Source: Acidimicrobiia bacterium (lineage in GTDB: Bacteria > Actinomycetota > Acidimicrobiia > Spongiisociales > UBA5794). From it: a DNA stretch of 64,000 nucleotides. Where the stretch lies: contig DASWKR010000065.1 of assembly GCA_036396535.1 (NCBI GenBank), positions 62,001-126,000 of the forward strand, read 5' to 3'. Position numbers and translations under genes: made by a program. The notes beneath the pieces are model-generated. The model worked only from the letters and a program-made list of their open reading frames with translations, did not search any database and was not told where the DNA came from. Shown piece after piece: positions 33,013 through 43,000 of the stretch (positions are counted from its first letter, which is position 1; the number at the start of each line of letters is the position of its first letter).

Positions 33013-35199
33013 ATGACCGCCACGGGCACCACGAGCCGGAGCCTGGCGTACCTCGCAGGTGTGCCGGCCGAACGGGTGAAGGGGATCGGACCGCGCTCGG
33101 CCAAGAAGCTCGGCGACAACGGCATCCACTCGGTCGCCGACCTCCTGTTGCACGTTCCCCGCCGGTATCTCGACCGCTCGCAGCTGTTCGACCTGGCGAG
33201 CGTGCCGCTCGGCGAGGAGGTGACCGTCGGCGGTACCGTTCTCGCGGTCGAGCTCAGACGCCTCTCGAAGAACAGGAAGCGCACCAGCGCCCGCATCTCC
33301 GACGGGACGAACCTGCTCACCGTCACCTGGTTCAATCCCTACGTCAAGGTCGCCAAGGGCGCCGACGTCGTGCTCTCCGGCAAGGTGGAGCGATTCAGGG
33401 GCCGCCTCCAGATGTCGAACCCCGACATCGACACCCTCGACCCAGACTCGCTGTTGATCGGCCGGGTGGTGCCGATCCACCCAGCCGTCGGCGGCCTCTC
33501 GCCGACGAAGATCAGGAGCGCCATCGCCAACGCCCTGCCGAGAGCTCGGCCGATCGAAGACCCGCTGCCTCGGGGAATGGTCGAGCGCCTCGGCCTCATG
33601 GAACGTGACGCCGCCATCGGGATGGTGCACTTCCCCGATGAGGCTTCGGACGCATCCCGCGCCAGGGAGCGCCTCGTGTTCGACGAGTTGTTCCGGCTCG
33701 AGGTGGCGCTGGCGCTCCAGAAGCACCGACAGATCGAAGGGTCGGTGGGGATCGCCCACGACGGCGACGGGACACTTGCTGCCGCCTTCCTCGATGCGCT
33801 GCCTTACAGCCTCACCGGCGCCCAGCGGCGGGCGATCGAGGAGCTCGACGCCGACATGACGCAGGCCCACCCGATGCACCGCCTCCTCCAGGGGGAGGTG
33901 GGGTCGGGGAAGACCGTGGTCGCCGCAGCGGCTCTCCTCACGGCAGTCCAGGGAGGGCACCAGGGGGCGGTGATGGCGCCGACGGAGGTTCTCGCCGTGC
34001 AGCACTACCTCGGGCTGCGCGACCTGCTCGAGGAAGCGGGGCTCGACCCGCCGCGTCATGATCCGTCGGCTCCCGAGGGCATGGTGAGCCTCTTCGGAGG
34101 CGAGACGGCGGATGGCCCCGTCGTTCGCCTCGCCCTCCTCACGTCGAGCAGCGCCGAGGTGAACTTCGTCGCCGCGGGTGCGGCGCGCCGAGCAGACGTC
34201 ATTCGCTGGATCGCAGATGGGATGGTGGACCTCGTGGTCGGGACCCACTCGCTCATCCAGGATGCGATCGAGTTCGCGGGGCTCGGGCTCGCAGTCGTCG
34301 ACGAGCAGCATCGCTTCGGGGTCCACCAGCGGGTACAGCTCAAGGAGAAGGCGGACGGGTACGCCCCCGACGTCCTCATCATGACGGCGACGCCCATCCC
34401 GAGGACGCTGTCGATGACGCTCTACGGAGACCTCGACGTGTCGGTCCTCGACGAGATGCCGCCCGGGCGCCTGCCGTGCCGCACGAGGCACGTTCGGCCG
34501 GCCGATATCGCCGAGGTCTACGACCTCATCCGCCACGAGGCCGGGGCGGGCCGCCAGGCGTTCGTGGTGTGCCCCCTCGTCGAGGACAGCGACAAGCTCG
34601 AGGCTGCATCGGCGACCGCCGAGCATGAGCGCCTCTCGTCGATCCTCGCCCCGCTCCGGGTGGGTCTGATGCATGGCCAGCTTCGGCCCTCCGAGAAGGA
34701 AGACGTGATGCGGCGCTTCCGCCGCGGGGAGCTGGATGTTCTCGTGGCGACGACCGTGATCGAGGTGGGCATCGACATCCCGAACGCCACCGTGATGGTG
34801 ATCGAGGACGCCGACCGGTTCGGCCTCAGCCAACTCCACCAGCTGCGGGGGCGGGTCGGGAGAGGAAGCGACCAGGCAACGTGCGTCCTCGTCGCCGATC
34901 CGTCGACCGACGTCGGAGAGCAGCGGATCGCTGCCATGGTGGCGACTACGGACGGATTCCGCCTCGCCGAGGAGGACCTGCGCATCCGCGGGCAGGGGAC
35001 GGTGTTCGGGGCGAGGCAGGCAGGCCTCAAGGACCTCAAGCTCGCCGACATCCTGCGCGACGCCGAGACGCTCGCGGTGGCGCGCCGCGAGGCGTTCGCC
35101 CTCGTTGCGTCCGACCCCGACCTGCGGGGGTCCGCCCCCGTCGCCGAGGAGGTGCGGGCCATGCTCGGCGCCGACGTGGAATGGCTCTTCAAGTCGTGA
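33013..35199 (+). CDS. recG: ATP-dependent DNA helicase RecG
   Basis: Branch-migration helicase that remodels stalled replication forks. 728 residues from ATG 33013. The N-terminal wedge (GIGPRSAKKLGDNGIHSVADLLLHVPRRYLD) binds the junction; motor motifs are GEVGSGKTVVAAAALL, VVDEQHRFGVHQR, MTATPIPRTLSMTLYG and the RecG-typical QLHQLRGRVGRG. Full length for the family. Followed closely by rsmD as in many Actinobacteria. Confidence 0.95.
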   Translation: MTATGTTSRSLAYLAGVPAERVKGIGPRSAKKLGDNGIHSVADLLLHVPRRYLDRSQLFDLASVPLGEEVTVGGTVLAVELRRLSKNRKRTSARISDGTNLLTVTWFNPYVKVAKGADVVLSGKVERFRGRLQMSNPDIDTLDPDSLLIGRVVPIHPAVGGLSPTKIRSAIANALPRARPIEDPLPRGMVERLGLMERDAAIGMVHFPDEASDASRARERLVFDELFRLEVALALQKHRQIEGSVGIAHDGDGTLAAAFLDALPYSLTGAQRRAIEELDADMTQAHPMHRLLQGEVGSGKTVVAAAALLTAVQGGHQGAVMAPTEVLAVQHYLGLRDLLEEAGLDPPRHDPSAPEGMVSLFGGETADGPVVRLALLTSSSAEVNFVAAGAARRADVIRWIADGMVDLVVGTHSLIQDAIEFAGLGLAVVDEQHRFGVHQRVQLKEKADGYAPDVLIMTATPIPRTLSMTLYGDLDVSVLDEMPPGRLPCRTRHVRPADIAEVYDLIRHEAGAGRQAFVVCPLVEDSDKLEAASATAEHERLSSILAPLRVGLMHGQLRPSEKEDVMRRFRRGELDVLVATTVIEVGIDIPNATVMVIEDADRFGLSQLHQLRGRVGRGSDQATCVLVADPSTDVGEQRIAAMVATTDGFRLAEEDLRIRGQGTVFGARQAGLKDLKLADILRDAETLAVARREAFALVASDPDLRGSAPVAEEVRAMLGADVEWLFKS

Positions 35200-35206
35200 C
35201 GCCGGG

Positions 35207-35749
35207 ATGAGGATCATCGCGGGACGTGCCAAGGGGCGCACTCTCGCCTCGCCGAGAGGGCCGGCGACCAGACCGCTGACCGGGCGCGCCAGGGAGGCGG
35301 TGTTCTCGTCACTCGGCGACTCGGTCATCGGCGCCACCGTCCTGGACGCCTACGCGGGGACCGGCTCGATCGGCCTCGAGGCGCTCAGCAGGGGCGCCGT
35401 CTCCGCCGTCTTCATGGAGCGGTCGAGGTCGGCGCTGGCGGTCATTCGGCGGAACGTCGAGCGAGTCGGCCTCGGCGGGACGATCGTGCCCGGCGACGTC
35501 GTCGCCAGCCTCTCGGCGGACGCCAACACGTACGACTTCGCCTTCGTCGACCCCCCCTACGACACGGGGAACCCCGAGGTCGAAGCCGTCCTGGCGGCGA
35601 TGGAAGGGCGCCTCGGGCGCGGGGCGTGGGTCGTCGTGCACAGGCGGACGGGAACACCGCTCCCGGCGCCTCCCCCATTCCTCCGGCTCGTCGACCGGCG
35701 ACGCTACGGTGATGGCGAGGTGTTGCGGTTCGTGGAGGAGCAGCCTTGA
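35207..35749 (+). CDS. rsmD: 16S rRNA (guanine966-N2)-methyltransferase
   Basis: 180 residues. MRIIAGRAKGRTLASP is the usual opening, followed by SAM-binding LDAYAGTGSIGLEALSRGA and the catalytic FAFVDPPYDTG motif. Methylates G966 in 16S rRNA. Starts 7 bp after recG and its stop overlaps the coaD TTG start. Confidence 0.92.
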   Translation: MRIIAGRAKGRTLASPRGPATRPLTGRAREAVFSSLGDSVIGATVLDAYAGTGSIGLEALSRGAVSAVFMERSRSALAVIRRNVERVGLGGTIVPGDVVASLSADANTYDFAFVDPPYDTGNPEVEAVLAAMEGRLGRGAWVVVHRRTGTPLPAPPPFLRLVDRRRYGDGEVLRFVEEQP

Positions 35750-36222
35750 TCTCCGCCCTTGTCCCCGGGAGCTTCGATCCGCCGACGAAGGGTCATCTGG
35801 ACATCGTCGAGCGTTGCGCGGGGATCTTCGATCGCGTCGTGGTGGCCGTCGTCAGGAATCCCGGGAAGTCGGCGCTCTTCACCGCCGAGGAGCGCATGGA
35901 TCTGCTGGCCGAGTGCTGCAAGTCGTGGACCAACGTCGAGGTGGCGGCGTTCTCGGGCCTCCTCGTCGACTTTGCGTCGGAGCAGGGAGCCAACGTGATC
36001 GTGAAGGGCCTCCGGGCCGTGACGGACTTCGAGTACGAGATCCAGATGTCGCAGATGAACCGTCACCTGTCGGGGATCGTGACGCTCTTCGTGGCGACGA
36101 AGCCGGAGTACGGCTACCTGTCGTCATCCCTCGTCAAACAGGTCGCCGAGCTGGGAGGGGCGGTCGGCTCGCTCGTTCCCGAGGTCGTGGCGACGGCGCT
36201 CACGGAGAAGTTCTCCCGATGA
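35746..36222 (+). CDS. coaD: Phosphopantetheine adenylyltransferase
   Basis: Fourth step of coenzyme A synthesis, 158 residues. Starts at TTG 35746 within rsmD's stop (TTGA). The T/HxGH-type nucleotidyltransferase motif is GSFDPPTKGHLDIVERC, and the substrate-binding VIVKGLRAVTDFEYEIQM and EYGYLSSSLVKQVA complete the family signature. Confidence 0.95.
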   Translation: MISALVPGSFDPPTKGHLDIVERCAGIFDRVVVAVVRNPGKSALFTAEERMDLLAECCKSWTNVEVAAFSGLLVDFASEQGANVIVKGLRAVTDFEYEIQMSQMNRHLSGIVTLFVATKPEYGYLSSSLVKQVAELGGAVGSLVPEVVATALTEKFSR

Positions 36223-36776
36223 CGGACGACCCGATGCAGGAGGAGCCGCGCCAGGAGGAGCCGCCAGAGGAGGAACCGAAGAAGCCGCCCCCGATACCAG
36301 GCAGGATCCTCGACATCGTCGACGATCTCCTCGTCATGGTGGAGGAGGCGAGGCCGGTCCCGCTGTCGAGCGCCATCCGCATCGACCGTGACCAGCTCAT
36401 CTCCCGCCTCCATGAGCTCCAGGAGATCCTCCCCGACGAGCTCAGGGCGGCGCGTTGGATGGTGCGCCAGCGCGAGACATATGTCGCCCGGACGAACGAG
36501 AAGGCCCGCACGATGCTCGCCAAGGCCAAGGCGAAGTCGGAGGACCTCGTCGCCGACTCCCACATCGTCCAGGAGGCCGTCGAAGAGGCCAACCGACTCG
36601 TGCGCAACGCCGAGAAGGACGCCGAGCGCATCCGGCTCGAGGCAGAGGATCACGCCGAGCGACGGCTCGCCGAAGCCGAGGCGGTGCTGGGAGAGCTGCT
36701 CCGCTACGTTCAGGAGGCGCGCGCCGAGCTCCACGAGGCGCTGCCGGCGCCCATCGAGGCCCCGGTGGGGGAGTGA
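36219..36776 (+). CDS. DivIVA-like coiled-coil protein
   Basis: 185 residues from ATG 36219 (ATGA overlap with coaD). An acidic proline-rich head (EEPRQEEPPEEEPKKPPP) precedes helical segments ending in a long Ala/Glu/Arg coiled coil (ANRLVRNAEKDAERIRLEAE). Comparable genes occur between coaD and DUF177 in other Actinobacteria and resemble DivIVA or ATP synthase b-subunit helices. Probably a scaffold for cell-envelope work; not established. Confidence 0.7.
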   Translation: MTDDPMQEEPRQEEPPEEEPKKPPPIPGRILDIVDDLLVMVEEARPVPLSSAIRIDRDQLISRLHELQEILPDELRAARWMVRQRETYVARTNEKARTMLAKAKAKSEDLVADSHIVQEAVEEANRLVRNAEKDAERIRLEAEDHAERRLAEAEAVLGELLRYVQEARAELHEALPAPIEAPVGE

Positions 36777-36787
36777 CCGCACTGAAA

Positions 36788-36793
36788 TAGAAT
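36788..36793 (+). promoter_or_regulatory. TAGAAT -10 box for the DUF177-rpmF-plsX operon
   Basis: The GTG start at 36800 lies 6 nt after the hexamer, so the transcript should begin at the start codon. The -35 area (GTGGGG) is poor. Confidence 0.5.
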
Positions 36794-36799
36794 CGGCTC

Positions 36800-37306
36800 G
36801 TGACCGCCGCGAACCACTTCATCGTCCCCGTCGCCGACCTGATGCGCCATCACGGATCATCCCGCCACGTCACGGTCGAAGCACCCGTCGATTGGCATGT
36901 CGAGCTCTCCGGCGTCCGGCCGGATCCTCCCCTCGTTGCCGGCCTCACCGCAACACGCGTCACCGGGGGGATCCTCTTCAGGGGTGAGGTCGCCGTGACG
37001 GTCGACCACTCCTGTCACCGCTGTCTCGAGCCGAGTGAGGAGGTGATCGTCGTCGAGGTCGCTCAGCTCTACTCCGATCGGACCGACCCGGACGGTGAGG
37101 ACTACTCACTGGACCGTGATCTCGCCGACCTCGAGCCGATGCTCCGCGACGAGGTCATGCTGGCCATGCCGCTGTTGCCGACGTGCGACCCCGAGTGCCC
37201 GCAACTTGTTGAAGGTCTCGGAAGCGACTTGAATATCGAGGCATCCGCCGGCGAGCCTGGCGGGGCTTCTCCTTTCGCCGTGCTCAAGGACCTGCTCGGC
37301 GATTGA
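36800..37306 (+). CDS. DUF177 (YceD) family protein
   Basis: 168 residues from GTG 36800. Family hallmarks: an early ELSGVRPDPPLVAG, the cysteine motif DHSCHRCLEPSEE and the C-terminal LLPTCDPECPQL. YceD proteins are tied to 23S rRNA processing in E. coli and plants. The conserved cysteines could bind zinc. It is next to rpmF in nearly all bacteria, including here. Confidence 0.88.
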   Translation: MTAANHFIVPVADLMRHHGSSRHVTVEAPVDWHVELSGVRPDPPLVAGLTATRVTGGILFRGEVAVTVDHSCHRCLEPSEEVIVVEVAQLYSDRTDPDGEDYSLDRDLADLEPMLRDEVMLAMPLLPTCDPECPQLVEGLGSDLNIEASAGEPGGASPFAVLKDLLGD

Positions 37307-37324
37307 CGCGGAAACGAGGTACCG

Positions 37325-37501
37325 ATGGCGGTTCCCAAGAAGAAGATGTCGCGGTCGCGAACGCGGCGGCGCAAGGCGAACTGGAAGGTGAGCGCACCGC
37401 ACACCATCCCGTGCGATCGTTGCGGCGCGCCTCACATGTCACATCGCGTCTGCGCCAATTGCGGCTCATACAAGGGCCGCGAGATCATCGCCGTCAAGTG
37501 A
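37325..37501 (+). CDS. rpmF: 50S ribosomal protein L32
   Basis: 58 residues: MAVPKKKMSRSRTRRRKANW is the near-invariant L32 opening. Zinc-ribbon cysteines are in CDRCG and CANCG. GAGGTACCG precedes the ATG. Lies between DUF177 and plsX in the standard order. Confidence 0.95.
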   Translation: MAVPKKKMSRSRTRRRKANWKVSAPHTIPCDRCGAPHMSHRVCANCGSYKGREIIAVK

Positions 37502-37511
37502 CCTTCCGCTG

Positions 37512-38501
37512 ATGCCGCGTATCGCCGTCGATGCCATGGGCGGGGATCACGCACCCCGCGAGGTCGTGCTCGGAGCCGTAGACGCGGCAGAGGCGGGCCA
37601 CGACATCGTTCTCGTCGGCGACAGGTCGAGGATCGAGCTCGTGCTCGGCGAGACCGGCGCCGACGTCGCCATCGCAGACGCCTCCGAAGTCATCGAGATG
37701 GGCGCCGACGCCGCCAGTGCCATACGGGAGCGAAAGGACGCCTCGATCTCGGTAGCGGCGCGCCTCGTCTCGTCGGGCGAGGCGGCAGCCCTGGTATCCG
37801 CCGGGTCCACCGGCGCTGCCATGGCGGCCGCCTCTTTCCTCATCGGGCGGATCGACGGGGTGTCTCGTCCCGCCATCGCCTCGATGTTCCCAGGGGGAAA
37901 GATCGTCCTCGACTCGGGCGCCAACCTGTCCTGCCGGCCCGAGCACCTCGTGCAGTTCGCGGTTATGGGCGCCGCCCTGGCGGCGACCAAGCTCGGGATC
38001 GACCGCCCGAGGGTCGGGCTTCTCAACATCGGCGAGGAAGCCGGCAAGGGTCGCGACCTGGAGCGGGAGGCCTATCCGCTCCTCGCCGAGGTCCCGTCCA
38101 TCGAGTTCGTCGGCAACGTCGAGGGGCGCGACGTCGGAAGCGACCGTGTCGATGTGATCGTCTCGGACGGGTTCACAGGCAACGTCCTGCTCAAGACGGC
38201 GGAGGGAGCAGCCAAGCTCCTGCTCGGCCTCGTCGTAGAGACGCTCTCGGGACCGGAGCTGGCCGACAAGATGGCCGCCATCGTCCCGGCGCTCGGAGAC
38301 GTGCGCCACCGGCTCGATCCCGAGAGCTACGGAGGGGCGCACCTCCTCGGCACGATGGGCGTCGTCGTGATCGCCCATGGATCCTCGTCGAGGCGCGCCG
38401 TCGCCAACGCCATCGGCATGGCTTCGGACGAAGCGGCCCACGGCCTCGTGGAGCGCATCACCAGGGACATCGGCGCGGTTCACTCACTCGCGGGCGCATG
38501 A
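37512..38501 (+). CDS. plsX: Phosphate acyltransferase
   Basis: Makes acyl-phosphate from acyl-ACP for phospholipid synthesis. 329 residues: RIAVDAMGGDHAPREVVLGA at the start, SAGSTGAAMAAASFLIGR, NIGEEAGKGRDLEREAY and IVSDGFTGNVLLKTAEG. Its stop overlaps the rnc start (ATGA). Peripheral membrane enzyme. Confidence 0.95.
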   Translation: MPRIAVDAMGGDHAPREVVLGAVDAAEAGHDIVLVGDRSRIELVLGETGADVAIADASEVIEMGADAASAIRERKDASISVAARLVSSGEAAALVSAGSTGAAMAAASFLIGRIDGVSRPAIASMFPGGKIVLDSGANLSCRPEHLVQFAVMGAALAATKLGIDRPRVGLLNIGEEAGKGRDLEREAYPLLAEVPSIEFVGNVEGRDVGSDRVDVIVSDGFTGNVLLKTAEGAAKLLLGLVVETLSGPELADKMAAIVPALGDVRHRLDPESYGGAHLLGTMGVVVIAHGSSSRRAVANAIGMASDEAAHGLVERITRDIGAVHSLAGA

Positions 38502-39199
38502 CGACCCAAGAGGCGAGCCTCACGGCGTTCCAACAAGCGCTCGGCTACACGTTCGACGACACCGACCTCCTTCGTCGGGCGCTCATGCATCGCTCATACG
38601 CCTCCGAGCACACGATCGACGACTCGTACGAGCGCCTCGAGTTCCTCGGAGACGCCGTGCTGCAGCTCGCAGTCACGAGGTACCTGTTCGTCGAGCACCC
38701 GGAGCTCTCCGAGGGCGAGATGGCCAAGGTGCGGGCAGCCGTGGTCAACGAGAGAGCGCTGGCGGTGCTGGCACGCCGGTTCGGGGTCGGGGACGTGATA
38801 CTCCTCGGGAGGGGAGAGGACATGACGGGGGGACGCGACAAGAGCTCGATCCTCTCGGACGTCGTCGAGTCGGTGCTCGGCGCCTTGTACGTGGAGGCGG
38901 GATTCGAGAGGGCGGCGACCGTCATCATGTCGCACTGGGCGGAGTTGGTCGAGGACCGAGCCGAGGAGCCGGGGAGGCGCGACTACAAGACCCGCCTCCA
39001 GGAGGAGCTCGCCAGGAGGGGGCTTCGCCCGGTCTACGAGGTCGACATGGCGGGCCCCGAGCACCGGAAGCACTTCACGGCCAAGGTGTACGTGAATGGC
39101 TCGGTCCTCGGGTCGGGAGATGGCACGTCGAAGAAGCGTGCCGAGCAGGCGGCCGCCCGGGACGCCTCCTCTCGTCTCGACGCGGCCCAAGATGCCTGA
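38498..39199 (+). CDS. rnc: Ribonuclease III
   Basis: Double-strand RNA endonuclease for rRNA and mRNA processing, 233 residues. Catalytic signature ERLEFLGDAVLQLAVTRYLF, the second acidic pair in SDVVESVLGALYVEAG, and a C-terminal dsRNA-binding domain (DYKTRLQEELARRGLRPVYE..KKRAEQAAARDA). Overlaps mutM by eight bases. Confidence 0.95.
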   Translation: MTTQEASLTAFQQALGYTFDDTDLLRRALMHRSYASEHTIDDSYERLEFLGDAVLQLAVTRYLFVEHPELSEGEMAKVRAAVVNERALAVLARRFGVGDVILLGRGEDMTGGRDKSSILSDVVESVLGALYVEAGFERAATVIMSHWAELVEDRAEEPGRRDYKTRLQEELARRGLRPVYEVDMAGPEHRKHFTAKVYVNGSVLGSGDGTSKKRAEQAAARDASSRLDAAQDA

Positions 39200-40022
39200 G
39201 CTCCCCGAGGTCGAGGCCACCCGCAGGGCGATTGCCGGCGAGCTCACCGGCAATCGCGTCTCCCTCGTCGAGGTAGGCCGCGACAGGATGCTCCGCCGCC
39301 AGGAGCGGCCCGGGGACTTCGCCGAGCGGCTCTCCGGAAGGCGGATCGAGCGGTGGAGGCGCCACGGCAAGTTCCTCATCGCCGACCTCGAGGGTGACGT
39401 GGCGTGGGTCACCCATCTCGGCATGTCGGGACGCGTCCAGTTGGCCGGGCCGGCGGAGGCCAGGGTGGCGCACACGAACGTCGTGGTCGCCACGGAAGGC
39501 GGGACCGAGTTCCGCCTCGTCGACCCGAGGACCTTCGGATTCGTGGCCGCCTATCTCCCCGACGAGCTGGCGGCTTCTCCCGTGGGTCGCCTCGGTCCGG
39601 ATGCCCTCGATGCGCTGCCCTCGGCCCGGCAGCTCGGCGTGCTCCTCCGAGGGAGGTCGGTCCCGATCAAGCCGGCGCTGCTCGATCAGCGGATCGTCTC
39701 CGGCATCGGGAACATCTATGCGGACGAGGCGCTCAGCAGGGCTGCCATCTCGCCGCACCGGCCCGCCGGGTCGCTCGAGACCGCCGAGCTGTCCCGCCTG
39801 CGCCGATCGATCGCAGACACGTTACAGATGGGGCTCCGTTGGGGCGGCACGTCGCTCGATGATCTGGCATACCTCCTCCCGGACGGCGCGACGGGGGACT
39901 ACACGAGGCGTTTGCGCGCCTACGGCCGGGAGGGCAAGCCGTGCCGCCGCTGCGGCCTGCCCATCCGCAGAGACGTACTCCGGCAGCGCAGCACGTTCTG
40001 GTGCGAGGGCTGCCAGCGCTGA
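39192..40022 (+). CDS. mutM: Formamidopyrimidine-DNA glycosylase
   Basis: Removes 8-oxoguanine and FapyG from DNA. 276 residues from ATG 39192. MPELPEVEATRR gives the catalytic Pro2/Glu3; the lysine is in RRHGKFLIADL; helix-two-turn-helix DQRIVSGIGNIYADEALSRA; and the C-terminal zinc finger CRRCGLPI..FWCEGCQR is complete. Confidence 0.95.
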   Translation: MPELPEVEATRRAIAGELTGNRVSLVEVGRDRMLRRQERPGDFAERLSGRRIERWRRHGKFLIADLEGDVAWVTHLGMSGRVQLAGPAEARVAHTNVVVATEGGTEFRLVDPRTFGFVAAYLPDELAASPVGRLGPDALDALPSARQLGVLLRGRSVPIKPALLDQRIVSGIGNIYADEALSRAAISPHRPAGSLETAELSRLRRSIADTLQMGLRWGGTSLDDLAYLLPDGATGDYTRRLRAYGREGKPCRRCGLPIRRDVLRQRSTFWCEGCQR

Positions 40023-40076
40023 GCGGGCGCTCCCACACAGGGGCTCCGTAATCCCAGCCCTGTAATTCGTCGCTGG

Positions 40077-40082
40077 TACACT
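40077..40082 (+). promoter_or_regulatory. TACACT -10 box for smc
   Basis: 9 nt upstream of the TTG start. Few bases remain for a ribosome site and none is visible. Confidence 0.4.
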
Positions 40083-40091
40083 GCCGCCGCC

Positions 40092-43000
40092 TTGCTGCTC
40101 AAGACGATCTCACTTGCCGGCTTCAAGTCGTTCGCCGACAGGACCCGCCTCGAATTCGACGCCGGGGTCAACGTCGTCGTCGGCCCCAATGGCTCCGGCA
40201 AGTCCAACATCCTCGACGCCTTGGCGTGGGCGATGGGCACCCAGGCGACACGCCAGCTGCGTACGGAGCGTATGGACGACGTGATCTTCGCCGGGACTGC
40301 CACCCGACCGAAGGTCGCCAGGGCCGAGGTCACCGTCACGTTCGACAACCGCGACGGGTTCCTGCCCCTCGACCTGACCGAGGTCGCCCTGACGCGGCGG
40401 CTCTTCCGGGACGGCACATCCGAGTACGAGCTGAACGGCACGCAGTGCCGGCTCCTCGATCTCCAGGAGTTGTTGAGCGATGGCGGCGTTGGCCGCCACC
40501 AGCACGTCTTGGTGGGGCAGGGCCAGATCGGGGAGATACTCAACGCCAGGCCCGACGAGCAGCGAGCCGTCATCGAAGAGGCGGCAGGCATCACCAAGCA
40601 CCGTTCCAGGCGGGACCGCTCGGTGCGGCGTCTCGAGCAGACGGCCCAGGACGTAGAGCGGCTCGTCGACATCCTCGACCAGTCGAAGAAGCGCCTCGGC
40701 CCGCTGCGCAGGCAGGCGAATGCCGCGCAGCGACACGACTCGGTGAAGGCCGAAGTGCTGGCGTTGCAGCTCTATACCGGTGGCGAGGCGCTGCGGAGGA
40801 TAAGGGCGAGGATCGAAGTTGCCGCCGCCGAGCACGCCGAGAGGCGCCGAGGCGTATCGACAGACGAGCAGGCACTCGCCGAGGTCGAATCGACACTCGA
40901 CTCGCTGCGGTCGTCTGCCGGCGCGGTCGGCCTCGAGCTCGAGCGGGCAACGGCGGCGGCCGCCCGGCTGGAGACGACGGCCGAGAGGCTGCAGCGCATC
41001 GGGATGGTGGCCAGGGAGCGCCGTTCCGGCCTCGAGAGCCGGCTGGCAGGAGCGGGGGAGCGTCGTCGCGACCTCGAGGTCGAGTACGCCGCACTCGGCG
41101 CCGAGCTCGACCGTTCAGGCGCCGACGAACACGAGGCACGGGCGTCGGCCGAGCGCACGGAAGCGATGCTGCAGCAACTCGAGGACGAGGAGCGGGCACT
41201 CGCCGAGCAGATCCAGCTCCCGGCAGAGGGCCTGGTCGCCAGCATGCGCGGCGAGCTGCGCTCGCTGGAGTCGGCGTGGGAGCGGGACCGTCGCGAGCAA
41301 GAGCAGCTCGCCCATCGCCGCCAGGTCGTACAGGCTCGCCTCGGCGACGAGAGGGGCCGGTCGGCAGGGCTCGACGACGTGATCAGACGCACCGACGTCG
41401 AGGCGGCCAAGGCAGGAGACGCCTACGAGACGGCGCGGTCGAGGCGCGCTGAAGCGCAGCGTGGCTTCGAGTCGATCGAATCCGCCAACAGCGAGGCCCA
41501 GCTGGCCCTCGCCAGGTCGACGGCCCGTCTCGAAGCGGTCGAGGCTGTCCTCGAGGGGCTCGGCGACCCCTCGGCGCGCCAGGCGGCAGCCGCCCTGGCG
41601 GCGATTCGCGGAACGGTGGCGGCCCTGCTCGACGTGCCAGCGAGCATGGCTGCCGCAGTCGACGCCGCCCTCGGCGACTGGAGGAGCGCCTTCGCCGCCC
41701 AGGGCCCCTCGGAGCTGCGGAGCGCCGTAGAGCAGCTCAAGTCTGCCGGTCTCGGCGGCGTTGCGTTCGTAGACCCCGCGCCGGTCGGCGACGACCCGCC
41801 CGCCAGGGCCGTGGCGCAGGAGTGGGGGGTCGACGCCCTCGTCGATCTGCTCGGACCCTCCGCCGATCACCAAGCCGCCAACGCCCTCCTCGGCGACGTC
41901 GTCGTTGTCGAGGGATGGACTGCAGGTTCCGATCTCGTGGCCCGCCACCCGGAGGTGCGCGCCGTCACCCCGGAAGGCGACTACATCACCGAGCTCGGCA
42001 TGAGGCTCGCCCTGCCGGACGGCGCCGGCCCCGCCGCCCTCGAGGCGGCCGCGGTCGCCGTCGAGATCGCCGAGCGTGAGGCAGCCAGAGCGGCGAGCCT
42101 CCAGGCGTCCTCGCGACGGGAGTTCGATCAAGCTCGAGCGCGGGAGCGCGAGGCCCTCGAGGCCCTCGAGGCCCTCGAAGCGCGCTTGGCCGGCAACACG
42201 GAGGCCCTCGCCATCTCGGAGCGGGCCTGCACGGAGGCCGAGGCCGAGATCGCCAGGAACGAATCGCGGCGCACCGCCATCGATGAGGCCGCCGAGGCGA
42301 GGCAGGAGCGGGCTGGAGAGCTGCGGGCCCGTCTCGCCGAGCTCGAAGGCGAGGAGCGGGTTCGCCAAGAGGCGTTCGAAGCGTTGAGCAGAAGGCGGGT
42401 TGAGGTCGCTCGCCGTCGCGACGAAGCCCGCAGGGCCCGCGAGGCGGCTGCCGGCGCTCTCGCAAGGGTGCTCGAGAGACGAGAGATGTTGCAGCGCCGC
42501 CACTCGGCGGTCCAGGCCGACCTCGAACACATCGAGACGGCGCCCACGGCGCCGGCCGACGTGGCGCGCCTCGCCGGCGTCGAAGAGCGAGCCCGTTCGG
42601 CGGTCGAGATCGTCAGGGAGCACATCGCCGAGCTGCGCCGCAGGCAGCGCGACCTCAGGGAGCGTTCGACCGCTGCAGATGCCCGCCTCGACGGCGCCCG
42701 CCAGCGTCAGGACGCTCTGGCGAGAGGCATCGCAGACGCCAAAGAGGCATTGAGCACCCTCGCCGTGGAGCTCGCCGAGCTGCGAGTGAGAGACGAGTCG
42801 GTATGCGAGGCGCTGCGGCGCGACGCCGACGCCACCGAGGAGCAGGCGCTCGCCGCGGCCCGGCCGGACGTCGACGAGGACGCCCCCGACCTGAAGGATC
42901 TCCTGGCGACGAGGGAGGCCGAGTTGCGCCGCATGGGTCCCATCAACCCGCTGGCAGCCGCTGAGTACGAGGAAGTCGCATCCGAGGCCGAGCTTCTCGA

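Noticed and set aside
36219-36776. ATP synthase subunit b
   Set aside because: No N-terminal membrane helix and not near atp genes.
42140-42190. Tandem GAGGCCCTC repeat as a regulatory element
   Set aside because: Fully in frame in smc, encoding EAL coiled-coil units.
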